Shown: positions 1 to 11,451 of the stretch, piece by piece | How the letters are laid out: each line of letters starts with the position of its first letter | How positions within the stretch are numbered: position 1 is the first letter of the stretch | Assembly (NCBI GenBank): GCA_029945375.1 | Contig: CM057064.1 | Span: 2,604,001-2,668,000 of the forward strand | Direction of reading: 5' to 3' | Source of the DNA: Agaricus subrufescens | Taxonomy: Eukaryota; Basidiomycota; Agaricomycetes; Agaricales; Agaricaceae | DNA length: 64,000 bases | Position numbers and translations under genes: made by a program | The notes under the pieces: generated by a model | Database searches by the model: none | Told to the model about the DNA's origin: nothing | What the model saw: the letters and a program-made list of their open reading frames with translations, nothing else

Positions 1-295
1 GGATATTTGTCAAAGTTGAAGAAGATCGTTCTTGCTGGCGGCTGATGGCAGATACACCTTCAAAGAATTCAATATATTCCTTGACTATTAAGAAGGTTCC
101 AAGCTCACCAACTGTCCCAAACTTGTTTACCGCACTTTTCAGCTCGTGAAAGCTTACTTTAAGTTCGAGCGAGAATTGGTGGATATAACGCTGGATCTCC
201 CGAGCGCAAAATCTGTCTACAAAGACACTCAGCACATTTCGCCAAACCGAAGTGATTTGTGTACCAGAGTAATATCTTGCACAAGACGTGCGATA

Positions 296-1128
296 CTAGA
301 AATTTTTGATCGGCCTGGCAGACCACTTATTTTTATTTTTATTTTTTATTTGACATTATTGAGTGACACACCTTGATGTCTCTCTGTAGCCCCGATAGGG
401 ACGACTTTAGATTCACTCCTTCATCCTTCAAAAGAATCAATTCCGACTACAGGTTCATGTTAGTGGAAGGCGCACCGTAAATTCTCGGAATTCACTGATC
501 CTATCATGAAGCTGACGAAACGAAACAGCTAGTTCATCTAAAACCTTTGGTAACTCTTCAAATGGTAGCAAAGTTTCTTTGAAGAATCGTGATGGAACGT
601 GGAATTGTTTAGGATCCCTGTGGGCTTCTTCAAAGAAGCCTGGAAGCAGGGCAACTGCATTGCGAAAGAAATCTCCGCATATACCCTCCAAAGATTTTCT
701 GGTATTTTTGACAGCCAATAACAGAAGCTCGATACGCCCGAGTTCCTGACAATGGTTTGCAAATTTTTTCAACTGAACATATTGCAGTTAGTACATCAAG
801 TAATAAACCCGTGAAACAAACGTACTTGCTCACTCAGAACATGGACTTCCCTAGGAGCAAGTCAATAAGAGAAAACCGCCAGTCTACTATGGTTAACTTA
901 CAGCGAGAATGCACAAAACGATTGCTTTATACCATGATCATCGGTATATGCCCAATCATACGGTTTATCCGAATCGAGGTATGGTAGAGACGTGGAGGGG
1001 TTCCCCTCTGAACGCAAGTTTACATTTGTTTGACGGAACCTGATTTGGATTGCGAACCAGGTATAGGAGTAATTTCGGCCGGCATTGAAAGAGTTCAAAG
1101 AAATTCTTTGCTCGAAAATCACAGAGGG
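296..1128 (-). CDS. hypothetical helical protein gene A (start uncertain)
   Basis: I do not recognise this gene. Exons that join in frame are about 1128-902, 850-826, 772-476, 425-372 and 325-296, all with GT...AG introns of about 45-53 bp. The 772-476 exon encodes an amphipathic helical stretch (begins LKKFANHCQELGRIE, contains FEELPKVLDELAVSFRQLHD). The next exon continues as DEGVNLKSSLSGLQRDIK and the last ends WSARPIKNF. No membrane segment or signal peptide is visible. The first exon has no in-frame ATG, so an upstream exon is probably missing from this model; a possible acceptor lies near 1129. It resembles the other small helical proteins in this window (17.0-18.0 and 23.9-25.9 kb) in general composition, but I see no clear residue-level homology. 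The splice chain is well supported; function is unknown. Confidence 0.45.
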
Positions 1129-1159
1129 CCAGCTCCAATGGGAATAGGGGGGCAAGTTA

Positions 1160-2781
1160 AGTGCGAGACGGAACGATATGTTTCATATATATGCGACAGC
1201 TAGTTAAGGCATGGAGGCAAAAAATATGGACAGCATGGCTTTGAACTCTGCACCGATTTTTGTCGATGCAATAGTATTGCTCATAATGGTGGAGCTTGCG
1301 GAAAATACAAGACGCATAGGTATCTTTAGAGGGTTAACACGTTCTATCTAAGCAAAAGTAAAAGCATCATGGACAGTATGATGAGAGGTAGGTTCTAGAT
1401 CTGTACCTGTGCATAGTCCATCTAAAGGGTATCCTGACTAATTCAATTATTTGTTGTTCTGTCTGGTTTCATGACTTGACTTGAAGCTCAAGCTTCTCGG
1501 AGAGAAACCACACATTAGGTGGTCTGGCCGCACCGATTGCACACTAAAACCTCGTGTGGACTCCGAGTCCTCAAGGTTGGCGCCATTGTAGGGGTCCTGA
1601 CGTTAGAGAGCGCTGGTGAACAAGGTTTCAAGGTGATCGCGATGAATCGCGCACATGAACCTAGAAATGCATTCGAGCCTAAAAAAGAATCTTAGAATAC
1701 CTCTCCCCGGAGACCACTGGCTATGCAGAAGTTTGAGATGAAGAAACGCCGCTCAAATAGATGTAGGCAGTGTAACGTAGAGGAATGGAAGGCCTGGAAT
1801 ATCACAGGTTAGGTATCGAACGGAAATGAGCTACTCAGACATACGATGACCTGGTATCCTTTGGTGCTTCTCTGGTGATGTTTTCCGTCTATAGTCAATT
1901 TGTAGCACGCTCGAGTTTCCAAAAAAAAACGTTTCTCAATTCGGACAACTGGTAGTACCGAACTCAATGAACACTGCCAGTAACAAATTTAAAGCTCGAA
2001 AAGATACCTTATCTCTTTGCCCGATTAATTGAACTCTCTCTCATGTGGTAACTAGCATACCAAACCCTGGAATTTGATCCCAACCCTCAACGAGAAAAAA
2101 ACAGGGAACATCCCCTTGACGTCATTTTCATACTCGGACGATGTCGCAACAACAGAATTTGCGGGTGATGATCTGCTCAACTGACTTTGCATATGAAAAA
2201 GGATGGAGGACCCTACCTGGTAGAGGTCCTCCAAGATATCCTAACTATACGTGCTATCAACGCGTGAATAACGCCGATAGTACGGGCTGTGGCGTTGAAT
2301 GCATGACGCAGTATGTCATTCAATCCGCCGGATCACTATGGGCTACCAAAATTTCAATCTTGACACGTTTTCTCCAACACAATTCTTCTTCCTCGAGGTG
2401 GTGATGATCATGATGATTATCGCAAGGCAGCCGCACCAAGACCACGGAAAAGACTTCCGTACAAATCTCTCTTACAAAAACAGAACAAAACCTCCGAGTT
2501 AACGTAAGTGATGGGGCACCGATCCAAAGGGCTCATCCTACTTGCCTCTGTTCAATCTAATCTTCTGATTGGATCTTCAAGTTCGATTTTATACAACAAA
2601 AATCATTACAAGTATTGAAATTCAGCAGAACCAAAACATCACCACAGTACAACGAACTATAGATTAACCATGATTATTAAAAAGAAAACATTCGAAAACA
2701 AGAAAGCTAGACAACAAGGTTCAGAGAAGACAACAAGGTTCAGAGACAGCAACAACAATACAGATCATAATGGGGGAAGAA
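1160..2781. other. non-coding stretch downstream of the kinesin gene
   Basis: Only short open frames without splice continuity or protein-like composition are present. The 2.1-2.78 kb part is downstream of the kinesin stop and probably holds its 3' UTR. A near-perfect tandem duplication of an 18-nt AC/AG-rich unit lies at about 2708-2745. I see no RNA gene or transposon ends. Confidence 0.4.
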
Positions 2782-5708
2782 TTATCGGGCCGTGGGACCC
2801 GCTGTGGGTACAATATTCTCTTTATCACTCAACACTTCTCTCGTCAGAGCAGAAACACCGCTCCCCCTTTTCAACACTCCACCAGTTCCAAATTCAAACA
2901 TCTTCCTCTTCGAAGGACTATCCTCGAAGTCAAGGTCATCACTTTCCCATTGCCCCTCGGGCATAACTTGATCGAGAAGACTCGGCTGCGAATGAAGCTT
3001 ATGTGATTCTAAGCGCACAGGAGTTTCGAAAATACTTTTTCTAGAATCACGTTCGATGACTTTATTTTGCTGTTTCTCCGCAAATATTGACGTCGAGCCT
3101 CCCAATGATGGCCTAGGTGATCGAATTTTCGATGGTGTGAGGCCCAACGAATCAAATTTACTGACGAACGCGGTAAGGGCGCGACGTTCGTCTTCCAGTT
3201 TTGTTCGTAATCTCTTCTCTCTATCAAGTTGTTTGACCAACTCATCTGCCCATCTCTCTTTCTCCTCCCTCTTCTTCACTTCTTCATTCAACTTTTCTTT
3301 CCATTCCTTCTCAACATCCTCCTTCACAGCTCGCAGCGGTTCACCTAAATTCTCTTCATATCCCTTCACAACAATCTCCAGCTCCTTGATTGTCTTCGTT
3401 TGCTCCGCAATAAGTTTGTCCTTTTCGTTTTCAGACGCACTCGCATCAAGGAGTGGTCGTGAAAGAAGACTTGCTTCAAGCGAAAGAATTTGATTGGCTT
3501 GTGACTCCAACTGCGTACGTGCCGCAAGAAGCTCCTGTTGCAACTGATATGGTGACATATCGAAATCAATTTTGGTTGGACTAGCAGGACGCGACTCGTC
3601 GCCCTTAGCTTCGTCAACAGCTTGAGATTCAGAAGTAAGGATCAGTTTGGTCAGCTGTTGAATACGATTGTTGAGATCACGCATGGCTTTGGTCTCTGCG
3701 AGTTGCTGAAGACGCGAGAATTAGCTGCTTGAAGTGGGTAAGGTAGTTCAACGAACCTCTTGCGCGGACAGCCGACGTGCTCTGACGGGGGCTTCTGCCT
3801 CACGTTCAGTGAGACGTCGTTTGAGGTCTTCAATCTCCTTCCTGTAACGCTCTATCAAAGCTTCGGTATCAATCACTTCTTTCTTCTGCGCATGCAGCTT
3901 TACAGAAAACCAAAAAAAGTTAATCAAAGTCAAAGGTACAATTGTATGAATGCGTACCTGGACGTTCTTGATACGTTTAGCAAATAATAGAGTACTCATA
4001 CTCTCCCCCACTGCACCGGGATCGGGATTCAGAGTGCAAACTACACTGATTCGGGCATTTCCAGACAAAGACGGCTGTAGCATACGAGTTAACTTAGAAT
4101 TCCGGAATGGAACATGATCGCTGTTTGCAAGCATGAACTTCTGGGACTAACAGGAACCTGTTATTATACTTACTTTTTGCGTTTAGCGGCATTATCTGCC
4201 AGTGTTCCAATCACAGTACCAAGGGTGAGTAAACTGTAAAGTCAATTTTAGATAACCCATCTAATCTGGACTGATCAGGCGGTCACATACCTTGTATTGA
4301 TATATTTACCTTCTCGAGTCCGCTCCTTGTCAGAGGTAGCCTTCTCGGAACCGGCAAGATCGATTAAACTCTGCGGGACATGGTGAGGGGTGCACGGGTA
4401 CCAAACGAATGGATCTCACTAAAACTGAAGTCTGCACACTGCGACCTCCACGTGCTTGCAGCCTGGGTCCTCCCAGACCAGGCGTCTGTCTTCCATTCGT
4501 TCCAGGAGTTTGGCGGCCACTAGCGGCTGGAGTTTGTCGACCGGTAGGAATAGAATTGCTGTCGTCCTCACCGATTCCACGCTCTCGGCTCTCAATCACA
4601 AGCCGAAAGACGCTGTGACTACGGCTACTTCGGTCATTCCAATCTGTACATGCCGTTCGCCGATTCCCTTCTCCGCGTTTCAGTACTTCTTTGACTCCCT
4701 TCAAGCTCGTCACGACTTCTTCACGTAAGGGCGTCAAAATAATATCCGTTCCACCACCGCCTTGGATCTGCACAGGACTCGCGGCGGCCATAGTAGGAGG
4801 AGCGAGTAGGTCGTGGATATTCTCGTTGTATATTTCTAGATATGAACAGCGGAGGAGATATTCCCGCGTGGGCGTTTGACGGATGAATCCGAAAACGTCA
4901 CGCATTGCCCTAGGTATGATTCCGGGCTCATCTTCACCTCCACTTAGAGTATAAGTTTTGCCAGACGCGGTTTGACCATAGGCAAAAACAACAGCATTGT
5001 AACCGTCCATCGCAGCGTGAACATGTGACCTGGCGACGGTGGTATAGATAGGCTTGTTAGGGGACCCAGTAAGAACGGCGTCAAAGTTGAAGGAGACAGG
5101 GTTACTATTTGAACCGGGAGTTTTGGAGTAGTTGGGCGCGAGTTTGATGCTGTTCATCAAAGATGAGGGAACCCACGCGGATTGGCCCTCTGAAGGACGA
5201 ACACTGGAAAACATCACGGTCAGTTGTTCGAATTGATTCGGCGTCTGGGGCAGCCTCACCGAACTGAAACCATTACTTTATCATGTTTGCCGTGGTCGTG
5301 CATGGCGGCGTCGAGCCATTCTTGATCAATTTCTCCAGAGACCTCTGTATCTTCAACCATCTGATAATCGACCAATACTTGTTCGGGGTCGACGTTGCTC
5401 ACGTCCATTTCACTCGTCGCTGGCATAAGAGAGGGGCTTTCTGCCCCTCTTCGCGGTGTACGCGGCGATGCAGGTGTTTGAGGACGACTAGTGTTAGCAT
5501 GCTTCCTCGATGGCGATGCTGGCACCGGGGAAAGAACTGATTTTGTCTTGGTGAAGTTTTTGCTTCGTACTTCAGCAGAAAGCGGCGCCTTGTATCGTTT
5601 GTGAGTCGACGAGAGGAGGTTGTTGGGGGTGGCGGCCTTGAGGGGCCGAGTTGAGGATTCAGATGAGGTTGACGCCGTTGAGGACAATGATGAGGCGGGC
5701 TGCGGCAT
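2782..5708 (-). CDS. kinesin-7 (CENP-E/Kip2-like) motor protein
   Basis: Seven exons (5708-5260, 5203-4420, 4370-4291, 4233-4174, 4120-3958, 3897-3757, 3705-2782) give 866 residues in one frame. A serine/proline-rich head of about 145 residues precedes the motor. Motor landmarks are the P-loop GQTASGKT, switch I NDRSSRSHS, switch II LIDLAGSEK and the terminal HVPFRNSKLTRMLQPSLSG. It is followed by VCTLNPD and the neck KRIKNVQ, then coiled coil to about residue 700. The N-terminal, plus-end-type motor with EQLAETKAMRDLN after the neck fits kinesin-7 of basidiomycetes. The family moves to microtubule plus ends or links chromosomes to spindle microtubules. The tail carries several S/T-P-x-K/R sites and a KEN box close to the C-terminus. 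The motor looks intact. Kinesin-7 is the best subfamily guess; the kinesin assignment itself is certain. Confidence 0.93.
2815..2823 (-). other. KEN box degron codons of the kinesin
   Basis: Residues 854-856 of the kinesin are Lys-Glu-Asn in the context SDKENIVP, twelve residues from the end of a disordered tail. KEN followed closely by Pro is the classic recognition pattern for the anaphase-promoting complex with Cdh1. Role inferred from the motif only. Confidence 0.5.
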
Positions 5709-5763
5709 GCCTCGGCCTGGTGTACTGTGTCCGGGTCCAAGACGAGATTGACAAACCGTGTGA

Positions 5764-5786
5764 GACGCGACGCGATCATGTGATCG
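5764..5786. promoter_or_regulatory. tandem ACGCG (MCB-like) elements and GATC palindrome upstream of the kinesin
   Basis: Two ACGCG cores abut at 5765-5774, about 60 bp upstream of the kinesin ATG. They run directly into the perfect inverted repeat CGATCATGTGATCG (5773-5786). ACGCG is the core of the MluI cell-cycle box bound by MBF (Mbp1/Swi6) in fungi. Cell-cycle control is inferred. Confidence 0.35.
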
Positions 5787-6002
5787 TACTAAATGAGCTC
5801 GTGATCACCGAGATCATGACTATAACTAAACTTCCAAGGAGTCGTGACACCACGACAACGTGCTTAGTTATTGTCTAAGAGCCGGGAACAACAGGCAACA
5901 TCAATATCCAAGTACATAAAAAAAGACTAGTGAGCAGTAGCAATAATCACTGTAATCCACAATAGCTGAGTCAATCTTTGTATACAGCGTACTAGTGCGT
6001 GT

Positions 6003-7463
6003 TCAACGAATACTTGAGGTCCATTCTGAGTACACTAAACAAGCGATGGCCGAACCCAGGACAGCAAACAATACTGTATGAGCAATGGCGAATGGCAAAC
6101 TTGCTTGGAATTAGTAAACTCTCCTTTGACACTTTCGGCAAATACACTCTGTTCCGAAAGAATTTGCGGCACTCGTCCTTGATAGCCGCTGATAAATGCC
6201 TTGAACGCGGAGAGAGTAAACTTGTCCACGTTACAATTGATAGTTGCGAGGTCAAAAGGCGAAACGGTGTTGCTGCTTTGATATGCCGTTCCGCTCAAAA
6301 GCATTGCAGAAGAGACTCAATTATAATTGACTGAGCCCCTCCGAGTGATATTGAATGGGTCACCGGACATAACGGTCGAGTTGAGTATGACAGAGAATAA
6401 GTTGCGGGCCGCTTGGGGCTGGATGTTCCCTAGAAAAGGAACATCCAAATGGGATAGTATAGTGAGCGATTGGCAACTGGATCAAGGAGGACTGCTCGAG
6501 ACATGAGATCGAGCCTAGGACGACACACGAGGAGCGTAGCAAGGGGAGCCCGAAGGGATTTAAAGGGTGTAAAACGTCCCGTGAAGAAATTAGGGCTGAA
6601 GGCCGTCGGAAGGTTACTCAGGTCGATCGAGATATTGATTGATGTCGAGTTAAGCGTGGGTGAAATGGTGGCATTGGATCCCAGCAAAAGGTAAACCGAA
6701 ACCCCAGTCAAGTTCAGGCTCTTGTCTGCAGGTAACAGAAAAATGATGCTAGGACCATATTCTGTTCCGAGCCAGTAATTGAGTTCTGGCAACAATAGAC
6801 TGGAAACTCTACTAGTACGCACCCATGACGCGCAAATCTGGAACTGCGGTTGCAGTTGAACTGATTCATGCAGTCCAAGTGCTGTTTTCGAATGTTACAG
6901 TATCAGTGGAATAGTTGTCAGGAATCCTCCATTGGCAGTCATGGTGAAAGGACACAATGTCGGTCTCATATATGACCTTAGTGGACGAATTGAGTTCCTG
7001 AGTTGGAAGAGGTATAAGGTAATTGGGTTCTGAAATATATCCCCATGCTTGTCCATATACCTGCCCGAGCCTCACTATCATATCAGTTTCAATCATGCGT
7101 TCCACAAAGGCCTCGCTAGTGACGCTGGTCGAGTCGGGGTTGAGAGAGAAGGTAGATATTAACCCAAAGGGTATGGGTCGTTCAGAACCGACACCCTCAG
7201 ACACTGTGATAGTCGAGTCTCCAACTATGCGAAAGAGGAGCAAGGTCGGGTAGGCGAGCAGCGCAACTTTCACAGTCTTTCCAGAATGAATAAAATCAGA
7301 GGCGAATTGCATGATTATGACAGCCAAGTCTGTCGACTGCGGCTTCAAGACAAAAAAAGATGATATAGCGAGCCACATTGAGGGGTTGAGGCCCGCGGCA
7401 AACCTGATCTGTGCATATGTCATCAGGATGGGCCGTTTCGGGCGCCTCTTGGAACTTTGACAT
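6003..7463 (-). pseudogene. decayed copy 1 of the tandem four-helix membrane protein family
   Basis: The ATG at 7463 begins MSKFQEAPE, as in copies 2 and 3, and homology to copy 2 runs to about 6003 (end LVYSEWTSSIR). At least five lesions are visible. (1) About 65 codons are lost after FFCLEA near 7345, with a frame change, removing TM2 and half of TM1. (2) A TGA near 6870 stands where copy 3 has Arg (NDTWTAR). (3) There is a frameshift near 6450, after NRS. (4) A TGA stands where relatives have Trp in the SVNYNW motif, near 6330. (5) There is a frameshift near 6110, before the last membrane helix. The intron position after the ...V-M-G codon is kept. Two of the lesions (2 and 4) are simple transitions. 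The protein cannot be made in full. Confidence 0.85.
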
Positions 7464-8381
7464 CCCAGAGCAACAAGGAGAAAAACAGGGGAGAGCGACG
7501 GAGGATTTGCAAGTGTCAGCTACGTTTAACCTTAAATCAGGGGCACCATGCCCAAGAAGCATGTGAATCTACGAAATGAAACCTGTTTAATATTAATCAG
7601 TGTTGTTGAAACCAGTAAATATCCACTGTGACATGGCAAGCACAGAACACGGGGATGGATGTGGCATTGTTACCGTGTTTAGCATAGCTGTGGATGTGAT
7701 TTTTTCCTTCACTTGACACATCATTGCATGGCTTCCGGTCTTCATAACCTTTAAAGTGCCTTTCTCTTGAGGTATGCTTTCATGCATTGTCCGTGTGTCC
7801 TAACGCCAACCCTCTGCCGTGTCCCAGATCGCTCCTTGTCTTCGGCCAGACTCGCGAATATATGAAATAACACGAAGCTAATTTCCTCCCCAACTGTTTG
7901 GTTCTAGTTCATCTAGCGGTATACAGAGGATAATCATCATGGTTCACTACAGCTCTCAGTGTGGGAGAATGGCCCCGGCTGAGTGACAATCGTATTTCGT
8001 GCTGACTGAGTCGCATATAGTTCTGGACAATAGTACCAAAGCAGCGGCTTAACGGTTCTCGCGCGCTGGACGTAGCGTTGCCAAGGTAAGTACCTCCAGT
8101 TATTGCTACGCTGATTATTGTCGTGAAGAAAGAGGTTATAAAACAACCATCCACAAACGAGCTATATTACATCACGATTCTAATGTCGTGGACATGCTTA
8201 GGACAGCCCACCTTGTAGGCAAGAGTATCGCAAGTTGTATGGTGGTGAGCGTCAAGTAAAGTAAGAACAACGCGACTGAAGAGATCAAATTTAGAGTATC
8301 ATATAATCGAAGGATGATAAAAGAAGGTAACATATGTATAGAAATCCGGATACAGATTCAATCATTCAGTATAGAACATAA
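7464..8381. other. intergenic spacer between family copies 1 and 2
   Basis: No coding-looking frame longer than about 80 residues, no RNA gene and no transposon ends. It holds the promoter side of copy 1 and the 3' side of copy 2. Confidence 0.4.
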
Positions 8382-10056
8382 TTATCGACGATGAAAAGTC
8401 CTTTCAGAGTAGACTAAACCAGCCAGTACCAATCCCAAAATGCCAAACAGTGAGGTGTGAAGTACAACGAACGGAAGACTAGTCCAAAGCGCAAGCCTTG
8501 AACTGGTGAACCTTCCTCTAACACTTTGAACAAATACGTTTTGTTCGGAGCGGAGTTTTGGCACCCGACCCTGGTAACCGCTGATGAAGGCTTTGAATGC
8601 CGAAAGGGTATACTTGTCAACGTTCTGGTTTATGGTGGTCAGATTGAATGGCGCAAAGGAGGCACTGTCCTCCTCCTCGATTCTGCTCAAGAGCATTGTG
8701 GCAGAGACCCAATTATAATTCACTGAACCTCTCTCAGTGATATTGAATGGGTCGTTGGACATAATGGTAGCATTGAGTAGGACCGAAAACAAGTTCCGAG
8801 CCGCTTGTGGATGGATGTTTACTGGAGAGGGAACATCGAAATTGGATAGTATCGTGATGTCGGGGTCAGTGCGATTGGCAGTCGGGAAAAGAAGGACGTT
8901 TCGAGACATAAACTCAAGCCTGGGGGTACATTCTAGAACAGTGGCGAGTGGGGCCCGGAGAGATCTGGTTGAAGTAAAAAAACCACTGAACCCCTCGGGG
9001 TTGTAGATAGTCGGAAGGCCGCTTAGATCAATCGAGGTGTTGACCGACGTTGCGTTAAACTCGGGTGGAATGGTGGAATTTGACCCTAGGAATAGGTAGG
9101 CTGAGACGCCGGTAAGGTTCATGTTCTGATGTTCCGGTAATAAGAAAATAATGCTAGGACCGTACTCTGTTCGTCGTCAGCAACCGGCTTAATCAGAACC
9201 AGAAGCTGGAGCACGTACCCACGACTCGTGATTCTGCAACTTCCGTCGCATTTGAGCCAACTCTGGCGGTCCAAGTGTCGTTGCCAATCCTTATATCATG
9301 ACCGATATAGCTGTCGGGTGCTTTCCACTGACAGTCATGTTCGAATGAGACAACATCAGTCTCATATACGACTTTAGTTGTTTCATCGAGGTCCTGAGTC
9401 GGGAGAGGAATGAGGTAATTCGGCTGCGAAATGTATCCCCAAGCTTGCCCATACACTTGCTCAAGCCTCACAATCATGTCGGTTTGAACCATACGCTCGA
9501 CGAAAGCTTGACTACTAATGTCGGTCGAGTCTGGGTTGAGAGAGAAGGTCGAGATTAAGCCGATGGGTAAAGGTCGTTCAGAACCGACACCGTCATCCAC
9601 AGTGATAGTCGAGTTTCCGATTATGCGAAAGAGGACGAGGACAGGGTAGGAGAGTAAGGCGATTTTGACAGTTTTCGAAGAGTGAACGATGTCGGACGCA
9701 AACCGCATGATCACGGCGAGAGGGTCCGTGGGCTCTGGTTCATCTCGCTCTGCCCTCATTTTGCTCGGTAAAGCAGTGCAGATATACAGAACACCTTCGA
9801 CAGCTGCTGTCTGCCACAATGAGAAGATTGCGGTCAGACCACTCCTAATGGTCGTATCCTCCACACGCAGATTGAACCAAGGCAGAAGACGGGGTTCGAC
9901 GTAACAGAACCAGGCTAACGCGGTGAATCCGGCTTCCAAAACAAAGAAGATCAAGTAGCGGGCCAAATTAAGAGGTTCATGTTTGTGGGTAGGTTGGTGA
10001 GCCCCGACATCATCATCTGTGTGAGATGTCTCGGACGCCTTTTCAGACTTGGACAT
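8382..10056 (-). CDS. four-helix membrane protein with glycosylated ectodomain, copy 2
   Basis: Two exons, 10056-9219 and 9166-8382, joined by a 52-bp intron, give 540 residues. I do not recognise a named family. Visible are a polar N-terminus, hydrophobic helices at about residues 31-52, 73-95 and 130-148, a long region rich in N-x-S/T sequons (about 150-500), and a last hydrophobic helix at about 508-532, followed by a short basic tail. The likely layout is three helices, a large outward-facing domain and a C-terminal anchor. It is very similar to copy 3 and clearly related to copies 1 and 4, which share the intron site. The start MSKSEKA matches the relatives. The frame is open throughout. 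Role unknown; membrane location and glycosylation are inferred from composition. Confidence 0.8.
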
Positions 10057-11451
10057 GTTAGAATGACCAGAGGGAGAAGGAGAGGATGCAGCTGAAAGAG
10101 GAACGCATTGTCCATTGCTACTGATCCTGCATAAATTGTATCTTGCACGAGAAGCATGCAGCTACACAGGAATAAGGTTTAATATTTAATATTTAATATT
10201 AATCCAGATACAGCTTAGTTCATAATAGTGCGCCCTGCAAACCGAATAGTCAGCGTAGATGCACCACAGCTGACGCCGGAAGAGTGTGTGGATGAATATG
10301 AAGCAGGAAGCAATTAGTTGAAATGATACCGTACAGGTCTACCCTACCGAACGTTGAAAAACTAGGGGGAAACCTACAAGGTCTCTGGCTTTGTGTTGGT
10401 TTGGCGAGATGCGACTCAATTGTTTCAGCATAGGCGCCTATAGTTGAGCAGGTGTAGCGCCAGCTGTTACGTGGGCGGGTTGATGGCATCCAAATATAAA
10501 CTTAATTAGTCGGGGCAAGGATCGGAAAGGTCTGGGAATGTGCCACTCCCTACAACGCCTAGAAACATAGAACATTTCCTAACATCAGACTCGGAACGGG
10601 CCCCTGTCCATGCGGCTGCATCCAAGTCGATTATCCATTCGGGGACAACTGCGGTCATTTGAGGACTTTGGAAATCAGCTACCAGAAGACTCTCGGATTT
10701 CTCCGATGCCAGTCCCTTGTAGGAAGGGGTTCTCGGGTGATATGAAATCTGTACTTAGCACACTGATATGCGATAAAAATTTTCCTAGCCACAAACTGAA
10801 GCACCAAAAGCGATATAATCGGGCATGGTGGCATTTCCTGTTGACTTGATTTGTCTTCTACCCAGCTTCTACCCCTACAAATGAACGTGGCATCAACGGG
10901 CCTCGTGGCTTAAGCGTCACTTAGGGAAGTTACAATTGAAAAAATACAACACAGTATGAACAGCATTATAAGCAATTCATTCCCCCAGCTCGCCAAGACA
11001 ACTATGGAGCTCTCAGATTGGTCTCATGAATGAGCGCAGTACTGCACAGTCCTTTATGGGGACAAACCAAAGGGGGTTTGGCAGAACAGACATGCTCGAC
11101 CGAGTTTTCGTAACCGAGTTTAGGAAAACTGATCACTGCAGCTCTTCCTACAAATCCGATTTACCTTCAAAGCTGTCTCGTAGATAGAAACACATATACC
11201 ATGCTTTGAATCTGAAACAAGGGTTCCCTCAATTTTTGTTCGTTAAAAACATACTCCATAGGATAATCAAATTTCAAGTATTACGCGAAAAAAAAAACAT
11301 TGCAGAAGTCATGAAGTGGTCATCAGATAAAGAATATAATGGAGGAAGGAAGAAGGTTCGAACGTCTCGAAGCCTTATAGGCGAAAGAAAAAACATACAA
11401 GTAAGCGAAAGTTAGTTCATACTAAATGTGATCTTCAACATACAGATCCAA
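10057..11451. other. intergenic spacer with AT repeat
   Basis: It holds the copy 2 promoter side, including three tandem copies of a 7-nt TTTAATA unit at about 10177-10201. A short block at about 10200-10220 also occurs upstream of copy 3 at about 13247-13266, showing that the duplicated unit included promoter DNA. No gene is supported in the rest. Confidence 0.4.
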
